This document shows positions 15,226 to 23,561 of a DNA stretch of 61,743 bases, piece after piece. The position numbers and the translations under genes are program-made. The stretch is from Anaerolineaceae bacterium (GTDB lineage Bacteria; Chloroflexota; Anaerolineae; Aggregatilineales; Phototrophicaceae): the NCBI GenBank assembly GCA_016124855.1, contig WGMX01000062.1:1-61743 (forward strand), written 5' to 3'. The first letter of the stretch is position 1, and each line of letters starts with the position of its first letter. The notes below the pieces were generated by a model. It saw only the letters and a list, made by a program, of their open reading frames with translations, was not told the origin of the DNA and ran no database searches.

Positions 15226-16815
15226 TTATATAAAGTCATAAGCAGGCAGAGTCAAAAAGTCCACGAAAGGATCAGCTTTGGACATCTGGATGAACAACTG
15301 GCTAGCACGCGTGAACTCCCCTGCATCAAAATGATCACTGCCAATTTCCTCACGGATCGCAGCGAGTTCTTCTTGAACCCATTGATCGTAAAGGGCTTCT
15401 GTGAATGGACGACCATCGGCTAAAGTGGAGTGATGTTTCAACCACTGCCAGATTTGAGTGCGTGATATTTCTGCTGTGGCTGCATCTTCCATCAAGTTAT
15501 ACAACGGGACACAGCCATTACCACGCAGCCATGCCTCCACATATTGGATACCGACTTTGATATTCCAGCGCACCCCCTGTTCTGTGATCGGCCCGTCGGG
15601 TACACGCAGCAAATCAGCCTCTGAAATGGATACATCGTCGCGCTGGCGGCTGATCTGATTGGGCTGTGGCATGACTTCATCGAACACTTCTAGCGCCACC
15701 GGAACCAGACCGGGATGTGCCACCCATGTACCATCGTGACCATCTTGGGCTTCACGGAGTTTATCAGCACGAACTTTGGCTAAGGCAGCTTCGTTGGCTT
15801 CAGGATTATTCTTAATCGGAATCTGAGCAGCCATCCCACCCATGGCGTGTGCACCATGTTTGTGACAGTTCTTGATGACCAGCAGCGAATAATTACGCAT
15901 CATGGGCACGGTCATGGTCACTAGGGCGCGGTCAGGCAGCACAAAATCAGGACGGGTACGAAATTTCTTGATAAAGGAGAAGATGTAGTCCCAACGTCCA
16001 CAGTTCAATCCGGCGGAATGATCACGCAGTTCATAGAGGATTTCTTCGGTTTCAAAGGCGGCTAGAATGGTTTCGATCAAGACTGTCGCTTTGATCGTCC
16101 CCGGTGGAATGCCGAGTTCTCTCTGCGCCATTTCAAACACATCATTCCACAGCCGCGCTTCAAGGTGACTTTCCATCTTCGGCAGATAGAAATAAGGGCC
16201 GCTGCCCCGCGCCAACAGTTCTTTGGCATTGGTAAAGAAATAAAAGCCGAAGTCGAATAAGCCGCCCGGAACCGGTTTGCCATCGACCAGCATATGCTTC
16301 TCGTTCAAATGCCAGCCACGTGGACGGATCATCATGACCGCCACTGACTCGTTGAGTTTATAGTTCTTACCTTCAGGGCTGGTAAAGGTAATGGTGCGGC
16401 GAACGGCATCACGCAGATTGAGTTGCCCTTCAATCATGTTTTCCCATGTGGGCGCGTTGGAGTCTTCAAAGTCGGTCATAAAGACTTTCGCGCCGGAGTT
16501 CAGCGCATTAATGACCATCTTGCGGTCGGTTGGTCCTGTGATTTCAACACGGCGATCTTGCAGATCAGACGGAACGGGGGCGATGCGCCAATCACCATTT
16601 CGGATGTGAGCGGTTTCCGGCAAGAAATGAGGCAGTTCGCCCGCATCCAATTTGGCCTGACGGTCTGCTCTTTTGGCTAGTAGGACATCGCGCCGTTCGG
16701 TAAAACTGTGGGCTAACTTGGCGACAAAGGCAACCGCTTCCGGTGTGAGGATTTCCTCATAACCCGGCTTGATCTCCCCAAGAATTTCAACACCATCAGG
16801 AAATATAGTTGGCAT
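15226..16815 (-). CDS. aceB: Malate synthase A
   Basis: A 529-residue protein, the usual length of malate synthase A. Conserved segments are FMTDFEDSNAPTWENMIEGQLNLRDAV, RPRGWHLNEKHMLVDGKPVPGGLFDFG, LPKMESHLEARLWNDVF, LIETILAAFETEEILYELRDHSAGLNCGRWDYIFSFIKKF and the catalytic region near the C-terminus. It condenses glyoxylate with acetyl-CoA to malate (glyoxylate shunt). The frame is open to 16866, but AAAGGAG 8 bases before MPTIFPDG places the start at 16815. Isocitrate lyase is not adjacent. A palindrome upstream (16969-16986) may be its operator. Confidence 0.95.
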   Translation of the reverse strand: MPTIFPDGVEILGEIKPGYEEILTPEAVAFVAKLAHSFTERRDVLLAKRADRQAKLDAGELPHFLPETAHIRNGDWRIAPVPSDLQDRRVEITGPTDRKMVINALNSGAKVFMTDFEDSNAPTWENMIEGQLNLRDAVRRTITFTSPEGKNYKLNESVAVMMIRPRGWHLNEKHMLVDGKPVPGGLFDFGFYFFTNAKELLARGSGPYFYLPKMESHLEARLWNDVFEMAQRELGIPPGTIKATVLIETILAAFETEEILYELRDHSAGLNCGRWDYIFSFIKKFRTRPDFVLPDRALVTMTVPMMRNYSLLVIKNCHKHGAHAMGGMAAQIPIKNNPEANEAALAKVRADKLREAQDGHDGTWVAHPGLVPVALEVFDEVMPQPNQISRQRDDVSISEADLLRVPDGPITEQGVRWNIKVGIQYVEAWLRGNGCVPLYNLMEDAATAEISRTQIWQWLKHHSTLADGRPFTEALYDQWVQEELAAIREEIGSDHFDAGEFTRASQLFIQMSKADPFVDFLTLPAYDFI

Positions 16816-16968
16816 ATTAATAACTCCTTTTTGTGGGAGTATAAACGCTGAGTGTGAGGGGAGCAACCAATGATGCTATCGATATTACGTTTCGTGCGAT
16901 TGACTTACTAAGGGATCAGATCAAAGTTATGGCCGGATGTTAATTAGCAGCACTTTATGTTTAACTTG

Positions 16969-16986
16969 TTGCAGTTGTTACTGCAA
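16969..16986. promoter_or_regulatory. Palindrome upstream of malate synthase, candidate operator
   Basis: TTGCAGT (16969-16975) is separated from ACTGCAA (16980-16986) by TGTT. It lies about 155 bases before the malate synthase start, in a region without genes. It could bind a regulator or form a small hairpin. Confidence 0.3.
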
Positions 16987-17171
16987 TATTTGCATATTTC
17001 GCATATTTTCCGCTGAAATGGCAGGCGGATGTAAGGGAGCTAGGCGCTGAATTGACATTTTGTGGCGGCGAAAAGTCCGGCTGATGCCACTGAAATGACG
17101 CAGTTGCAGCGGATTGCTCCCTCAATGCCACCGCTGTGCAATTTACCTCTGCCGCTGCTGAAAAAGTCTCC

Positions 17172-17194
17172 AGTCTTCAGTCGCCAGTCAACAG
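17172..17194 (+). repeat. Heptad repeat copy (AGTCNNN family)
   Basis: The run reads AGTCTTC, AGTCGCC, AGTCAAC, AG. It shares the 15-base core TCAGTCGCCAGTCAA with the copy at the end of the DUF2723-type gene near 30.4 kb, here on the opposite strand. Confidence 0.55.
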
Positions 17195-17529
17195 CCTTAA
17201 TGCGACTTCCCGATTAGGTTATCGCATTTCATCAGCACGGGCGACATCGATCTCGCCCCAAAATTGCAGGATTCCCAAGGTCATTATAGAACAAAAGTTT
17301 GCATTGAGTCAACCCGAATCGGTTCGAGTTTTCTAACTCAAGACTCGTTTATTTCAGTCATCAGTTGAGCAGCCATAACACAGATTTGTGCAGGACATCC
17401 GTTCAACTTCTTTACGCAATTAATCAAATTGCTTCATAGCCCTCATACAATCCATCAACTGCTCATAAGCAGTTCAATCACATAATAATCCTGTGAATAT
17501 TCACAACTTGGGGCACGTCTCGTGATAAT

Positions 17530-18168
17530 ATGGGTAAAATAGGCGATCAGTTTCTATTAGCAAGGCATAGTTTTGACATGCTAACACAATTGGGGTTTGT
17601 TGCTGAATGGTGGATTGCCACCGTTATCGGTGTCATCGTTGGCACATTTTTAGGCGCTAACCACATCGGTCTGGTACAGAACATACCGGGCGACTTATTA
17701 TTTGGTTTGTCGATAGGACTGGCTCAACTTCCCGTGCTGTACCGCTATCTGCCTCAGCGCGACAATCGCCTGTTGTTGTGGGCTGCCGCGACGGCTGTTG
17801 CCTTTCCCATAGGTGTGGTATTGGGACGTCGCATTGCCAATCAATTTGCGCCCAGCATCTCTGAGTTTGATTTTTACTTTGGTATCGGCATGGGGTTAGG
17901 ACACGGAATTATCCAAGCGGTCGCTATTCGTTTGATTCTGCCCGCTGTCCAATGGCGACTGCTGATTTGGATACCCTTTGCCTTGGCTGGATGGATTTCA
18001 GCCGAAGTCGTATCGCTGGGAATCGACTACACAATGGCGCTGGCAATCCCGGTTGGTCTGGCATTAGCCATTGCAACCGGATTTGGCTGGCTGTTGATCT
18101 TCAAACCTACTCGTGTCCATTCTCCCATGATTGCCGTTACGAAGGACGGTTACCGGACAACCGATTAA
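17530..18168 (+). CDS. Multi-pass membrane protein of unknown function
   Basis: A 212-residue protein with about five or six membrane segments (for example WWIATVIGVIVGTFLG, LLFGLSIGLAQLPVLY, LLLWAAATAVAFPIGVVLG, FGIGMGLGHGIIQAVAI, ALAIPVGLALAIATGFGWLLIF) and a short polar C-terminus. Such Gly/Ala-rich 'chloroflexal' membrane proteins are common, but I do not know the function. It overlaps the convergent TMEM175-like gene by 32 bases. Confidence 0.65.
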   Translation: MGKIGDQFLLARHSFDMLTQLGFVAEWWIATVIGVIVGTFLGANHIGLVQNIPGDLLFGLSIGLAQLPVLYRYLPQRDNRLLLWAAATAVAFPIGVVLGRRIANQFAPSISEFDFYFGIGMGLGHGIIQAVAIRLILPAVQWRLLIWIPFALAGWISAEVVSLGIDYTMALAIPVGLALAIATGFGWLLIFKPTRVHSPMIAVTKDGYRTTD

Positions 18169-18769
18169 AGCGGCGGCTGATTAATCCTCTTGTGAAAAAC
18201 AGCAGTATCCACGAGAACATCGCCAACAAGGGACTCAGAAAAGCGATCAAGATGGACACGCCAAAGACCGCAATCATATAATAGACACGCCAGCGCGTCT
18301 CCTTAATTTGCAAATCGGTCACGGATGAGTCAAGCAAGCGGTGATGCGAAGCGGCATACTCCCACATCACCAACTCGACAACACCGACCAACATTAACGT
18401 AATCGCAAAAAACTCGACCGCCGGAAACTCGTCTCCGTAGCGCGCGAGCGTCCCCGAAGGTACAGGCAAAAAAGCAATGAACATCAGGTAAATTAGGCTC
18501 ATCCACATAAATGAACTATCTGTTCGCACGATATTACGAAAAATCCGCTGGTGCGCCAGCCACAAAATACCGACCTGCATAAACGCCAGCGCGAAAACAA
18601 ATATTTGCGGCAGCAGACCGATAATCGCTTGCCCAAGCTCTGCTTTATTTTCCAATTCCGGGATACGAATTTCGAGCGCTAAAAGCGTGATGGCAATCGC
18701 AAAGACGCCATCGGTAAACATGGTCAAACGTTCATGCCCCGCGTCGCGCTCATGCGGTTGATCTGCCAT
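18137..18769 (-). CDS. TMEM175/DUF1211-family potassium channel-like protein
   Basis: A 210-residue protein with six predicted membrane segments. The N-terminal RLTMFTDGVFAIAITLLALEI is the family's filter helix, in which bacterial TMEM175 proteins carry RxxxFSD; here it is RxxxFTD. The family forms tetrameric K+-permeable channels built from one six-helix repeat per subunit. The frame is open to 18856, but the start is placed at MADQPHERD after AGGGG, giving the normal length. It is convergent with the preceding membrane protein, with 3' ends overlapping. Confidence 0.85.
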   Translation of the reverse strand: MADQPHERDAGHERLTMFTDGVFAIAITLLALEIRIPELENKAELGQAIIGLLPQIFVFALAFMQVGILWLAHQRIFRNIVRTDSSFMWMSLIYLMFIAFLPVPSGTLARYGDEFPAVEFFAITLMLVGVVELVMWEYAASHHRLLDSSVTDLQIKETRWRVYYMIAVFGVSILIAFLSPLLAMFSWILLFFTRGLISRRFNRLSGNRPS

Positions 18770-18941
18770 ATGGTCAATTCCCCTGTGAATGAATTTGCAA
18801 AATATAACCCAACTTGATCGAAAGCACCGTATGACCAGTGGTGATTCGGCTCTCAAAACTCATTTTTAACCAATTTTGAACTTTTCGATTTGTCATCCGT
18901 AAATACAGTCATGACGTCCTATCAGAAAGGTCAAATCAATC

Positions 18942-20270
18942 ATGACTGTATCTCAACCCGTTAACAGCGTGCCTGATCCGGTTAACGAATCGCCTCCAGC
19001 AGCAGCGCCCTCGCTCATGAGCGCCTTCAAAGTGCGGGATTTTCGTTTAGTGTGGGCGGGTGAAGGCATTTCACTGCTCGGCGACCAATTTTATATGGTG
19101 GCGCTGCCGTGGCTGACGCTGCAACTGACCGGCTCCGGATTAGCATTAGGAGCAGTTGCGGCGGTTGGTGGCATTCCGCGCGCCGTTTTCATGCTGCTGG
19201 GCGGTGCAATGACTGATCGCTTTTCGCCACGCAGCGTCATGTTTGTAACCAATGCCCTGCGTGTCATCCTCACTGCCCTGATTACGGTGCTTGTCCTTAG
19301 CCACAATATTCAACTGTGGATGCTGGTTCTCGCCTCGCTAACTTTTGGTCTGGTCGATGCATTTTTCTTTCCAGCAAGCACCGCTATCGTGCCGATGATC
19401 GTCAACAAGGAACAAATCGAGTCGGGTAACGCGCTTATGCAGATTACGGCGCAGCTTTCCAATTTTGTCGGCCCGGCTCTGGCAGGTTTGGTTATTGCCA
19501 ATCTCAGCGGTGTGACCAATTTACAAAGCTTGGAAGCCACGGCAAGCACCGGCGATGTACGAGGTATCGGGCTGGCGTTGGGCTTCGATACGTTGACCTT
19601 TATTGCTGCGGCTATTGCCCTGTGGCTGATGAAAGGTGGACGAGCCGTTAGCCAACAGCAAGAAAAGCAAAACGTTCTCGCGTCTATTGGTGAGGGACTG
19701 CGGCTGGTGTGGAGTGACTCGCTGCTGCGCACCATCATTATCTTGACAGCAGCTATCAACTTATTTTTCTCCGGGCCGATGGCTGTGGGCATACCCGTAC
19801 TAGCACGTAATCTGCCAGAAGGCGCAGCCGCGTTCGGCGCGATTATTTCGGCATTTGGTGGCGGCGCTTTAGTGGGCGCAATCTTAGCTGGCGCACTACC
19901 CGTTCCGCGCAAATTGGGAATCGTCACCATGCTTTTGATCGGAGCGGCAGGTGCTGCACTAGGCTTATTCGGCCTCGTAAATAATCTACTGATTGCTATC
20001 GGTGTAGGCGTTGGCATGGGTTTAGCGATTGGCTACGTGAATGTCGCGAGTATGAGCTGGTTGCAAAAACGCATTCCGCCAGAAAAGATGGGGCGCGTAA
20101 TGAGTCTGGTGATGCTTGGTTCATTCGGCTTAATCCCCATCTCAACCTTTGTCTCTGGCTTGCTGGTTGATTATCACCTGACGATCATGTTTGGCGCGTC
20201 GGGATTGATCCTCCTCTTTTTGTCGCTTTACTCGCTGACTAACCGTGAAATACGGGCGATGGGCAGCTAA
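18942..20270 (+). CDS. MFS transporter, MefA/EntS-like exporter family
   Basis: A 442-residue protein with 12 membrane segments. The N-terminal FKVRDFRLVWAGEGISLLGDQFYMVALPWLTLQLTGSGLALG and LLGGAMTDRFSPRSVMFVTN are the signature of the macrolide/enterobactin exporter type (MFS_3), with the D-R-x-x-x-R loop between helices 2 and 3. It is probably a drug or metabolite exporter driven by proton motive force. Substrate unknown. A ribosome site (AGAAAGG) precedes the ATG. The gene ends before a strong terminator. Confidence 0.9.
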   Translation: MTVSQPVNSVPDPVNESPPAAAPSLMSAFKVRDFRLVWAGEGISLLGDQFYMVALPWLTLQLTGSGLALGAVAAVGGIPRAVFMLLGGAMTDRFSPRSVMFVTNALRVILTALITVLVLSHNIQLWMLVLASLTFGLVDAFFFPASTAIVPMIVNKEQIESGNALMQITAQLSNFVGPALAGLVIANLSGVTNLQSLEATASTGDVRGIGLALGFDTLTFIAAAIALWLMKGGRAVSQQQEKQNVLASIGEGLRLVWSDSLLRTIIILTAAINLFFSGPMAVGIPVLARNLPEGAAAFGAIISAFGGGALVGAILAGALPVPRKLGIVTMLLIGAAGAALGLFGLVNNLLIAIGVGVGMGLAIGYVNVASMSWLQKRIPPEKMGRVMSLVMLGSFGLIPISTFVSGLLVDYHLTIMFGASGLILLFLSLYSLTNREIRAMGS

Positions 20271-20280
20271 TCCCATATAT

Positions 20281-20314
20281 AAAAATGGGGCGTTGAGTTC
20301 CGCGCCCCATTTTC
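20281..20314 (+). terminator. Rho-independent terminator after the MFS gene
   Basis: AAAATGGGGCG pairs with CGCCCCATTTT around a 10-base loop, ending in the T-run. It is a strong, almost symmetrical hairpin. Confidence 0.75.
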
Positions 20315-20354
20315 ATATACTGTTTCGTGGCATTGTTTAACAAAAGGAACATCC

Positions 20355-21179
20355 ATGAAACGCAGATTTACACTTCTGTTGATGGCAATCACCTCACTGT
20401 TCGTAATGCCCGCATGGGCGCAGGATTCAAAACCCACCCTCGCAACAATTCAGTACAACGGTATCAGCTTTTCCTATGATCCCTCACTGGGCGCGGTACT
20501 GGCACAGACCTTCGCTGAAGTCCCGGCAACATCAGATAGCATGGTTGACGAATATTGGCCTGCTCATGTTTCATTCAGTTTCATCAACGCGACTGAAGGT
20601 GACACGCTGATCAACCCCAATTACTATCCGCAGCTCAACATTTACAAGGTCGCGGACATCACTGCTTACAACAACGAGCTATATACCACTGCTTTGCAAT
20701 CCCTCAAAGGCTTGATTGAAGCAGGCGGCGCGGGTGACTTCAGCCACTACGAACAAGTCACCGCCGATGATGCCAACCTCAATCTGCCTCATTTACCGCC
20801 CGTTCCAGCAGGCCAAGTGATGCGCGCCCAAGCTGAATACCTACCCGTGACTGATGGCATGGGCATACGTTACTTAACCGCTTATGCCAGCGATGTAAGT
20901 CCACTGACCGACGACAGTATCGTGTATACCTATCAGGGTGCGACCAACCAATTTAAAGGTGACAAACCCGGCTACTACATTGCTTTCAGTTATCCGATCA
21001 AAACGGGTGTGCTTCCAGCCGAAATTTCCAATGACTTCGACTACAACGCCTTCTCGAACAATTACATCCAAGAGATGAATAAGGCTATTCAAAAAATCAA
21101 CGCGGCTGATCCGAATACTTTCAGTCCGACGCTGGCAGCATTGGATGCGCTTGTGCAGTCGATTAAGATCGAGGGATAG
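20355..21179 (+). CDS. Secreted protein of unknown function
   Basis: A 274-residue protein with a clear signal peptide (MKRRF, hydrophobic core, cleavage after AWAQD). The mature part begins with TLATIQYNGISFSYDPSLGAVLAQTF and contains many aromatic residues and Pro. DKPGYYIAFSYPIKTGVLPAEISNDF looks like an extracellular beta-rich fold. I recall similar uncharacterised proteins in Chloroflexota but no known domain. It has its own ribosome site (AAAGGA) and is bracketed by two terminators, so it is monocistronic. Confidence 0.7.
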   Translation: MKRRFTLLLMAITSLFVMPAWAQDSKPTLATIQYNGISFSYDPSLGAVLAQTFAEVPATSDSMVDEYWPAHVSFSFINATEGDTLINPNYYPQLNIYKVADITAYNNELYTTALQSLKGLIEAGGAGDFSHYEQVTADDANLNLPHLPPVPAGQVMRAQAEYLPVTDGMGIRYLTAYASDVSPLTDDSIVYTYQGATNQFKGDKPGYYIAFSYPIKTGVLPAEISNDFDYNAFSNNYIQEMNKAIQKINAADPNTFSPTLAALDALVQSIKIEG

Positions 21180-21198
21180 ATAATTCTGACATGACGAC

Positions 21199-21232
21199 AA
21201 GAAGGATGGCAACATCATAGACCATCCTTCTT
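21199..21232 (+). terminator. Rho-independent terminator after the secreted protein gene
   Basis: AAGAAGGATGG (21199-21209) pairs perfectly with CCATCCTTCTT (21222-21232) around a 12-base loop, 19 bases after the stop. The T-tract is short. Confidence 0.6.
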
Positions 21233-21301
21233 ATTCAAGGAGAAAACACCACAAAATGTTTCATTGCATGGCACAAAATATGATGACCCTATTTGCATGA
21301 A

Positions 21302-21625
21302 CTACTTAATTGGTTCAGGGTCATCAAAATAAGACCGATTATCGGACAGCGGTTCCTCTTCATGTGCCGACCGTATCGGAACATGAGCGTGGTTCTGACG
21401 CCACCAATCCCGTTCATCCCATGCAGGCCCCCAAGGGCCATTTGCTGGATATTCCGCTTTCCACCAAGCTTCACATGCATCGCAGCAAAAGTCGCGCTTG
21501 GCAGACGTTTCAGGATTTTTTTGCAGCACTTCCTGTCCAGCAGGATCAATCGAGAGGTAAAGGTCAACGTCAATCAGTGTGCCACAGCCATCACACACTA
21601 CTCTAGGCATCATTCTCCTGCTCAT
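21302..21625 (-). CDS. Small zinc-ribbon-like protein
   Basis: A 107-residue protein with two Cys pairs, CDGCG near the N-terminus and FCCDACEAWW about 35 residues later. This spacing suggests a zinc-binding treble clef or ribbon. The second half is acidic and Trp/Pro-rich (PANGPWGPAWDERDWWRQN). The frame is open to 21658, but GGAGG 5 bases before MSRRMMPRV fixes the start at 21625. Function unknown, possibly a nucleic-acid or protein adaptor. Confidence 0.65.
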   Translation of the reverse strand: MSRRMMPRVVCDGCGTLIDVDLYLSIDPAGQEVLQKNPETSAKRDFCCDACEAWWKAEYPANGPWGPAWDERDWWRQNHAHVPIRSAHEEEPLSDNRSYFDDPEPIK

Positions 21626-21816
21626 GTTAACCTCCTTAACCAGCCTATCCATTTCCATTCGATATGTATCCTATTTTCATTGAAGGCGGTTTGCTGCATT
21701 TATGATAGTGCTGAATGTCAGCCCCGCGCCGGATACCTGTAATTCTTCAAAGGTCAGCACTGGTTCGGAACAGGAAGAATTGCGACAACCAAACAATGTC
21801 AGATCGGAGATGAGAT

Positions 21817-22548
21817 ATGGACGGCGCTTCGTTTTATGACGACAACGATGTATTCAAGACCTATATGCAGCGGCGGCAGCGTGGCGAAAGCCCGAATGAT
21901 ACGATTGAAAAACCGGTGATGATGGAATTGATTGGCGCAGTTCGAGGCAAGCGTATTCTCGACCTCGGCTGCGGTGACGCGGCTTTCGGACGTGAATCCC
22001 TTGCTCATGGCTGCGCTAGTTATCTCGGCATTGAAGGTTCGCAAAATATGGTCAATGTCGCGAAAGAAACCTTAGCCGGAACAAAAGGCGAAGTCATCCA
22101 TACGACACTCGAAAATTGGGATTATCCAACTGCGGCGTTTGATCTAGTGGTTTCGCGCTTGGTGCTGCACTACGTTGATGATCTTCACATGCTGTTGACC
22201 AATATCCACAAAGCTTTGGTCAGCAGTGGACAATTCATCTTTTCAGCCGAGCATCCGGTGATTACGTCCTCAGACAAAGGTTGGCAAAGTGGCACACAGC
22301 GCCAAGATTGGATTGTGGATCATTATTTTGACACAGGCAAACGGGTGACGAATTGGATGGGCGGCAGTGTTCGAAAATATCATCGCACACTTGAGGATTA
22401 TTTTCGGGAAACGCAGCGCGCGGGTTTTACCATCGAACAGTTACGTGAGGGCCATCCTCAGCGCGAAAACTTTCTGACGGATGAAACGTATCAGCGACGC
22501 AAACGTATTCCGTTGTTTTTGATGATGTCGTTAAGCAAGCAATCTTAG
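21817..22548 (+). CDS. Class I SAM-dependent methyltransferase
   Basis: A 243-residue protein. Motif I is RILDLGCGDAAFG, the acidic end of beta2 is YLGIEGSQNMV, and motif IV is FDLVVSRLVLHYVDD. This is the UbiE/Methyltransf_11-type fold. The C-terminal region (KYHRTLEDYFRETQRAGFTIEQLREGHP) is typical of small-molecule methyltransferases of unknown substrate. It overlaps the convergent Nudix gene by 4 bases. The AGATGAGAT before the ATG is a weak ribosome site. Confidence 0.88.
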   Translation: MDGASFYDDNDVFKTYMQRRQRGESPNDTIEKPVMMELIGAVRGKRILDLGCGDAAFGRESLAHGCASYLGIEGSQNMVNVAKETLAGTKGEVIHTTLENWDYPTAAFDLVVSRLVLHYVDDLHMLLTNIHKALVSSGQFIFSAEHPVITSSDKGWQSGTQRQDWIVDHYFDTGKRVTNWMGGSVRKYHRTLEDYFRETQRAGFTIEQLREGHPQRENFLTDETYQRRKRIPLFLMMSLSKQS

Positions 22549-23180
22549 TCGAAATCGGTAGGCCAATCGGGGTTGCGTTCAAATTCAAAGAAACGTTTAA
22601 GCTGCTTGAGCGTCACACGCCCGACCGAGAGTTGAAGCGCATCTAATTCGGACTCGGCGAACCAACCGGTTTCTTCGGTTTCGACATTGGGAATCAAATG
22701 CTGAACCTCGTCCACCAGTTCGCAGCGGAAAAAGACTTTGTAGGCATGGAAAATATAAGGAGGATGGTCGTGCTTGTTGCGGTCGTACAGCGCCAGCAGT
22801 TTGATCGCCCGCGCTGTGTAGCCAGCTTCTTCTTCAATTTCACGCTCAACCGCTAATGAGGGCGATTCGCCGACATCTGCCCAACCACCCGGCAAAGTCC
22901 AGCGCCCATCATCGAGCTTTTCGCGCACCAACAGCAGTTTACCGTTGTGGATGACCACGCCGCGGACATCGACTTTAGGGGTAGTATAACCCTGCTGTTG
23001 TTCAAACAATTTTTGCAGTCCGTCCAATTCACCCATGCCGCCTGCCGCCATCATCTCGGCAGCAATCGCTCCAATTTGCTGATAGCGATCACGGTCGAAT
23101 TCATTTTCGGCGAAGGTCAAGCCGGTTTGGGAAAGCGCCTGCAACCGCTGCGCCCAGTGTAACCATTGGTCGGACATCAA
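22545..23180 (-). CDS. Nudix hydrolase with N-terminal helical domain
   Basis: A 211-residue protein. Residues 1-65 form the helical N-terminal extension of the ADP-ribose pyrophosphatase-like (YjhB type) Nudix proteins, followed by KVDVRGVVIHNGKLLLVREK and the complete Nudix box GGWADVGESPSLAVEREIEE through EAGY (G-x5-E-x7-REUxEExGU). It hydrolyses a nucleoside diphosphate-linked substrate with Mg2+; ADP-ribose or a sugar nucleotide is likely. It is monocistronic. Confidence 0.9.
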   Translation of the reverse strand: MMSDQWLHWAQRLQALSQTGLTFAENEFDRDRYQQIGAIAAEMMAAGGMGELDGLQKLFEQQQGYTTPKVDVRGVVIHNGKLLLVREKLDDGRWTLPGGWADVGESPSLAVEREIEEEAGYTARAIKLLALYDRNKHDHPPYIFHAYKVFFRCELVDEVQHLIPNVETEETGWFAESELDALQLSVGRVTLKQLKRFFEFERNPDWPTDFD

Positions 23181-23561
23181 ATCTTACGCTTTCAAAAACA
23201 AGTTTGTGGTTAATCTGCCGCCTTTATAATGCTCTTTTTTAGTGTGATTGTGTAGGCCGATCATCGCGTTTTTGGATACTGTTAGTTATTGGTTTTAGAT
23301 CAGTTCGTTTCTCTACTATTAGTATGAATGACGTTCTATAATTTTCACCTAGAGAAAATATGAAAGTTTTACGAAATTTAGATGAGGAAGTCATCTGTGT
23401 TTTCTGGTTGTGCCCCTTCGCCCTACAACACAGGGATAATTAAGACTTAGCGCATATAACACTTCCATAATGTGTGTAATTACATACTGAACTCGCGAAG
23501 AATTGCACATCAATTTACGGCTGGCTGCCTGTAAAGTGGTTCGTAATGTAAAGGAACAATT
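23181..23561. other. Intergenic promoter region between Nudix and pyruvate kinase-like genes
   Basis: 380 bases between two divergent genes, AT-rich, without an ORF. A 10-base palindrome TGTAATTACA (23475-23484) lies 78 bases before the pyruvate kinase-like start and might be an operator. Nothing else stands out. Confidence 0.4.

Larger units (their letters stand above)
16816..17529. other. Intergenic region between malate synthase and a membrane protein gene
   Basis: About 710 bases. It holds the ribosome site of malate synthase, the TTGCAGT palindrome and one copy of the AGTCNNN heptad repeat (17172-17194). The short ORF at 17136-17336 has no ribosome site and no protein-like composition, so I see no gene here. 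Confidence 0.5.

Noticed and set aside
17136..17336. Plus-strand ORF of 66 codons upstream of the membrane protein gene
   Set aside because: It has no ribosome site, a Ser-rich random composition and includes a non-coding heptad repeat.
19310..20017. Long minus-strand ORF (235 codons) opposite the MFS gene
   Set aside because: It is a shadow of the transporter; Ala/Pro/Thr-rich, with no start signal.
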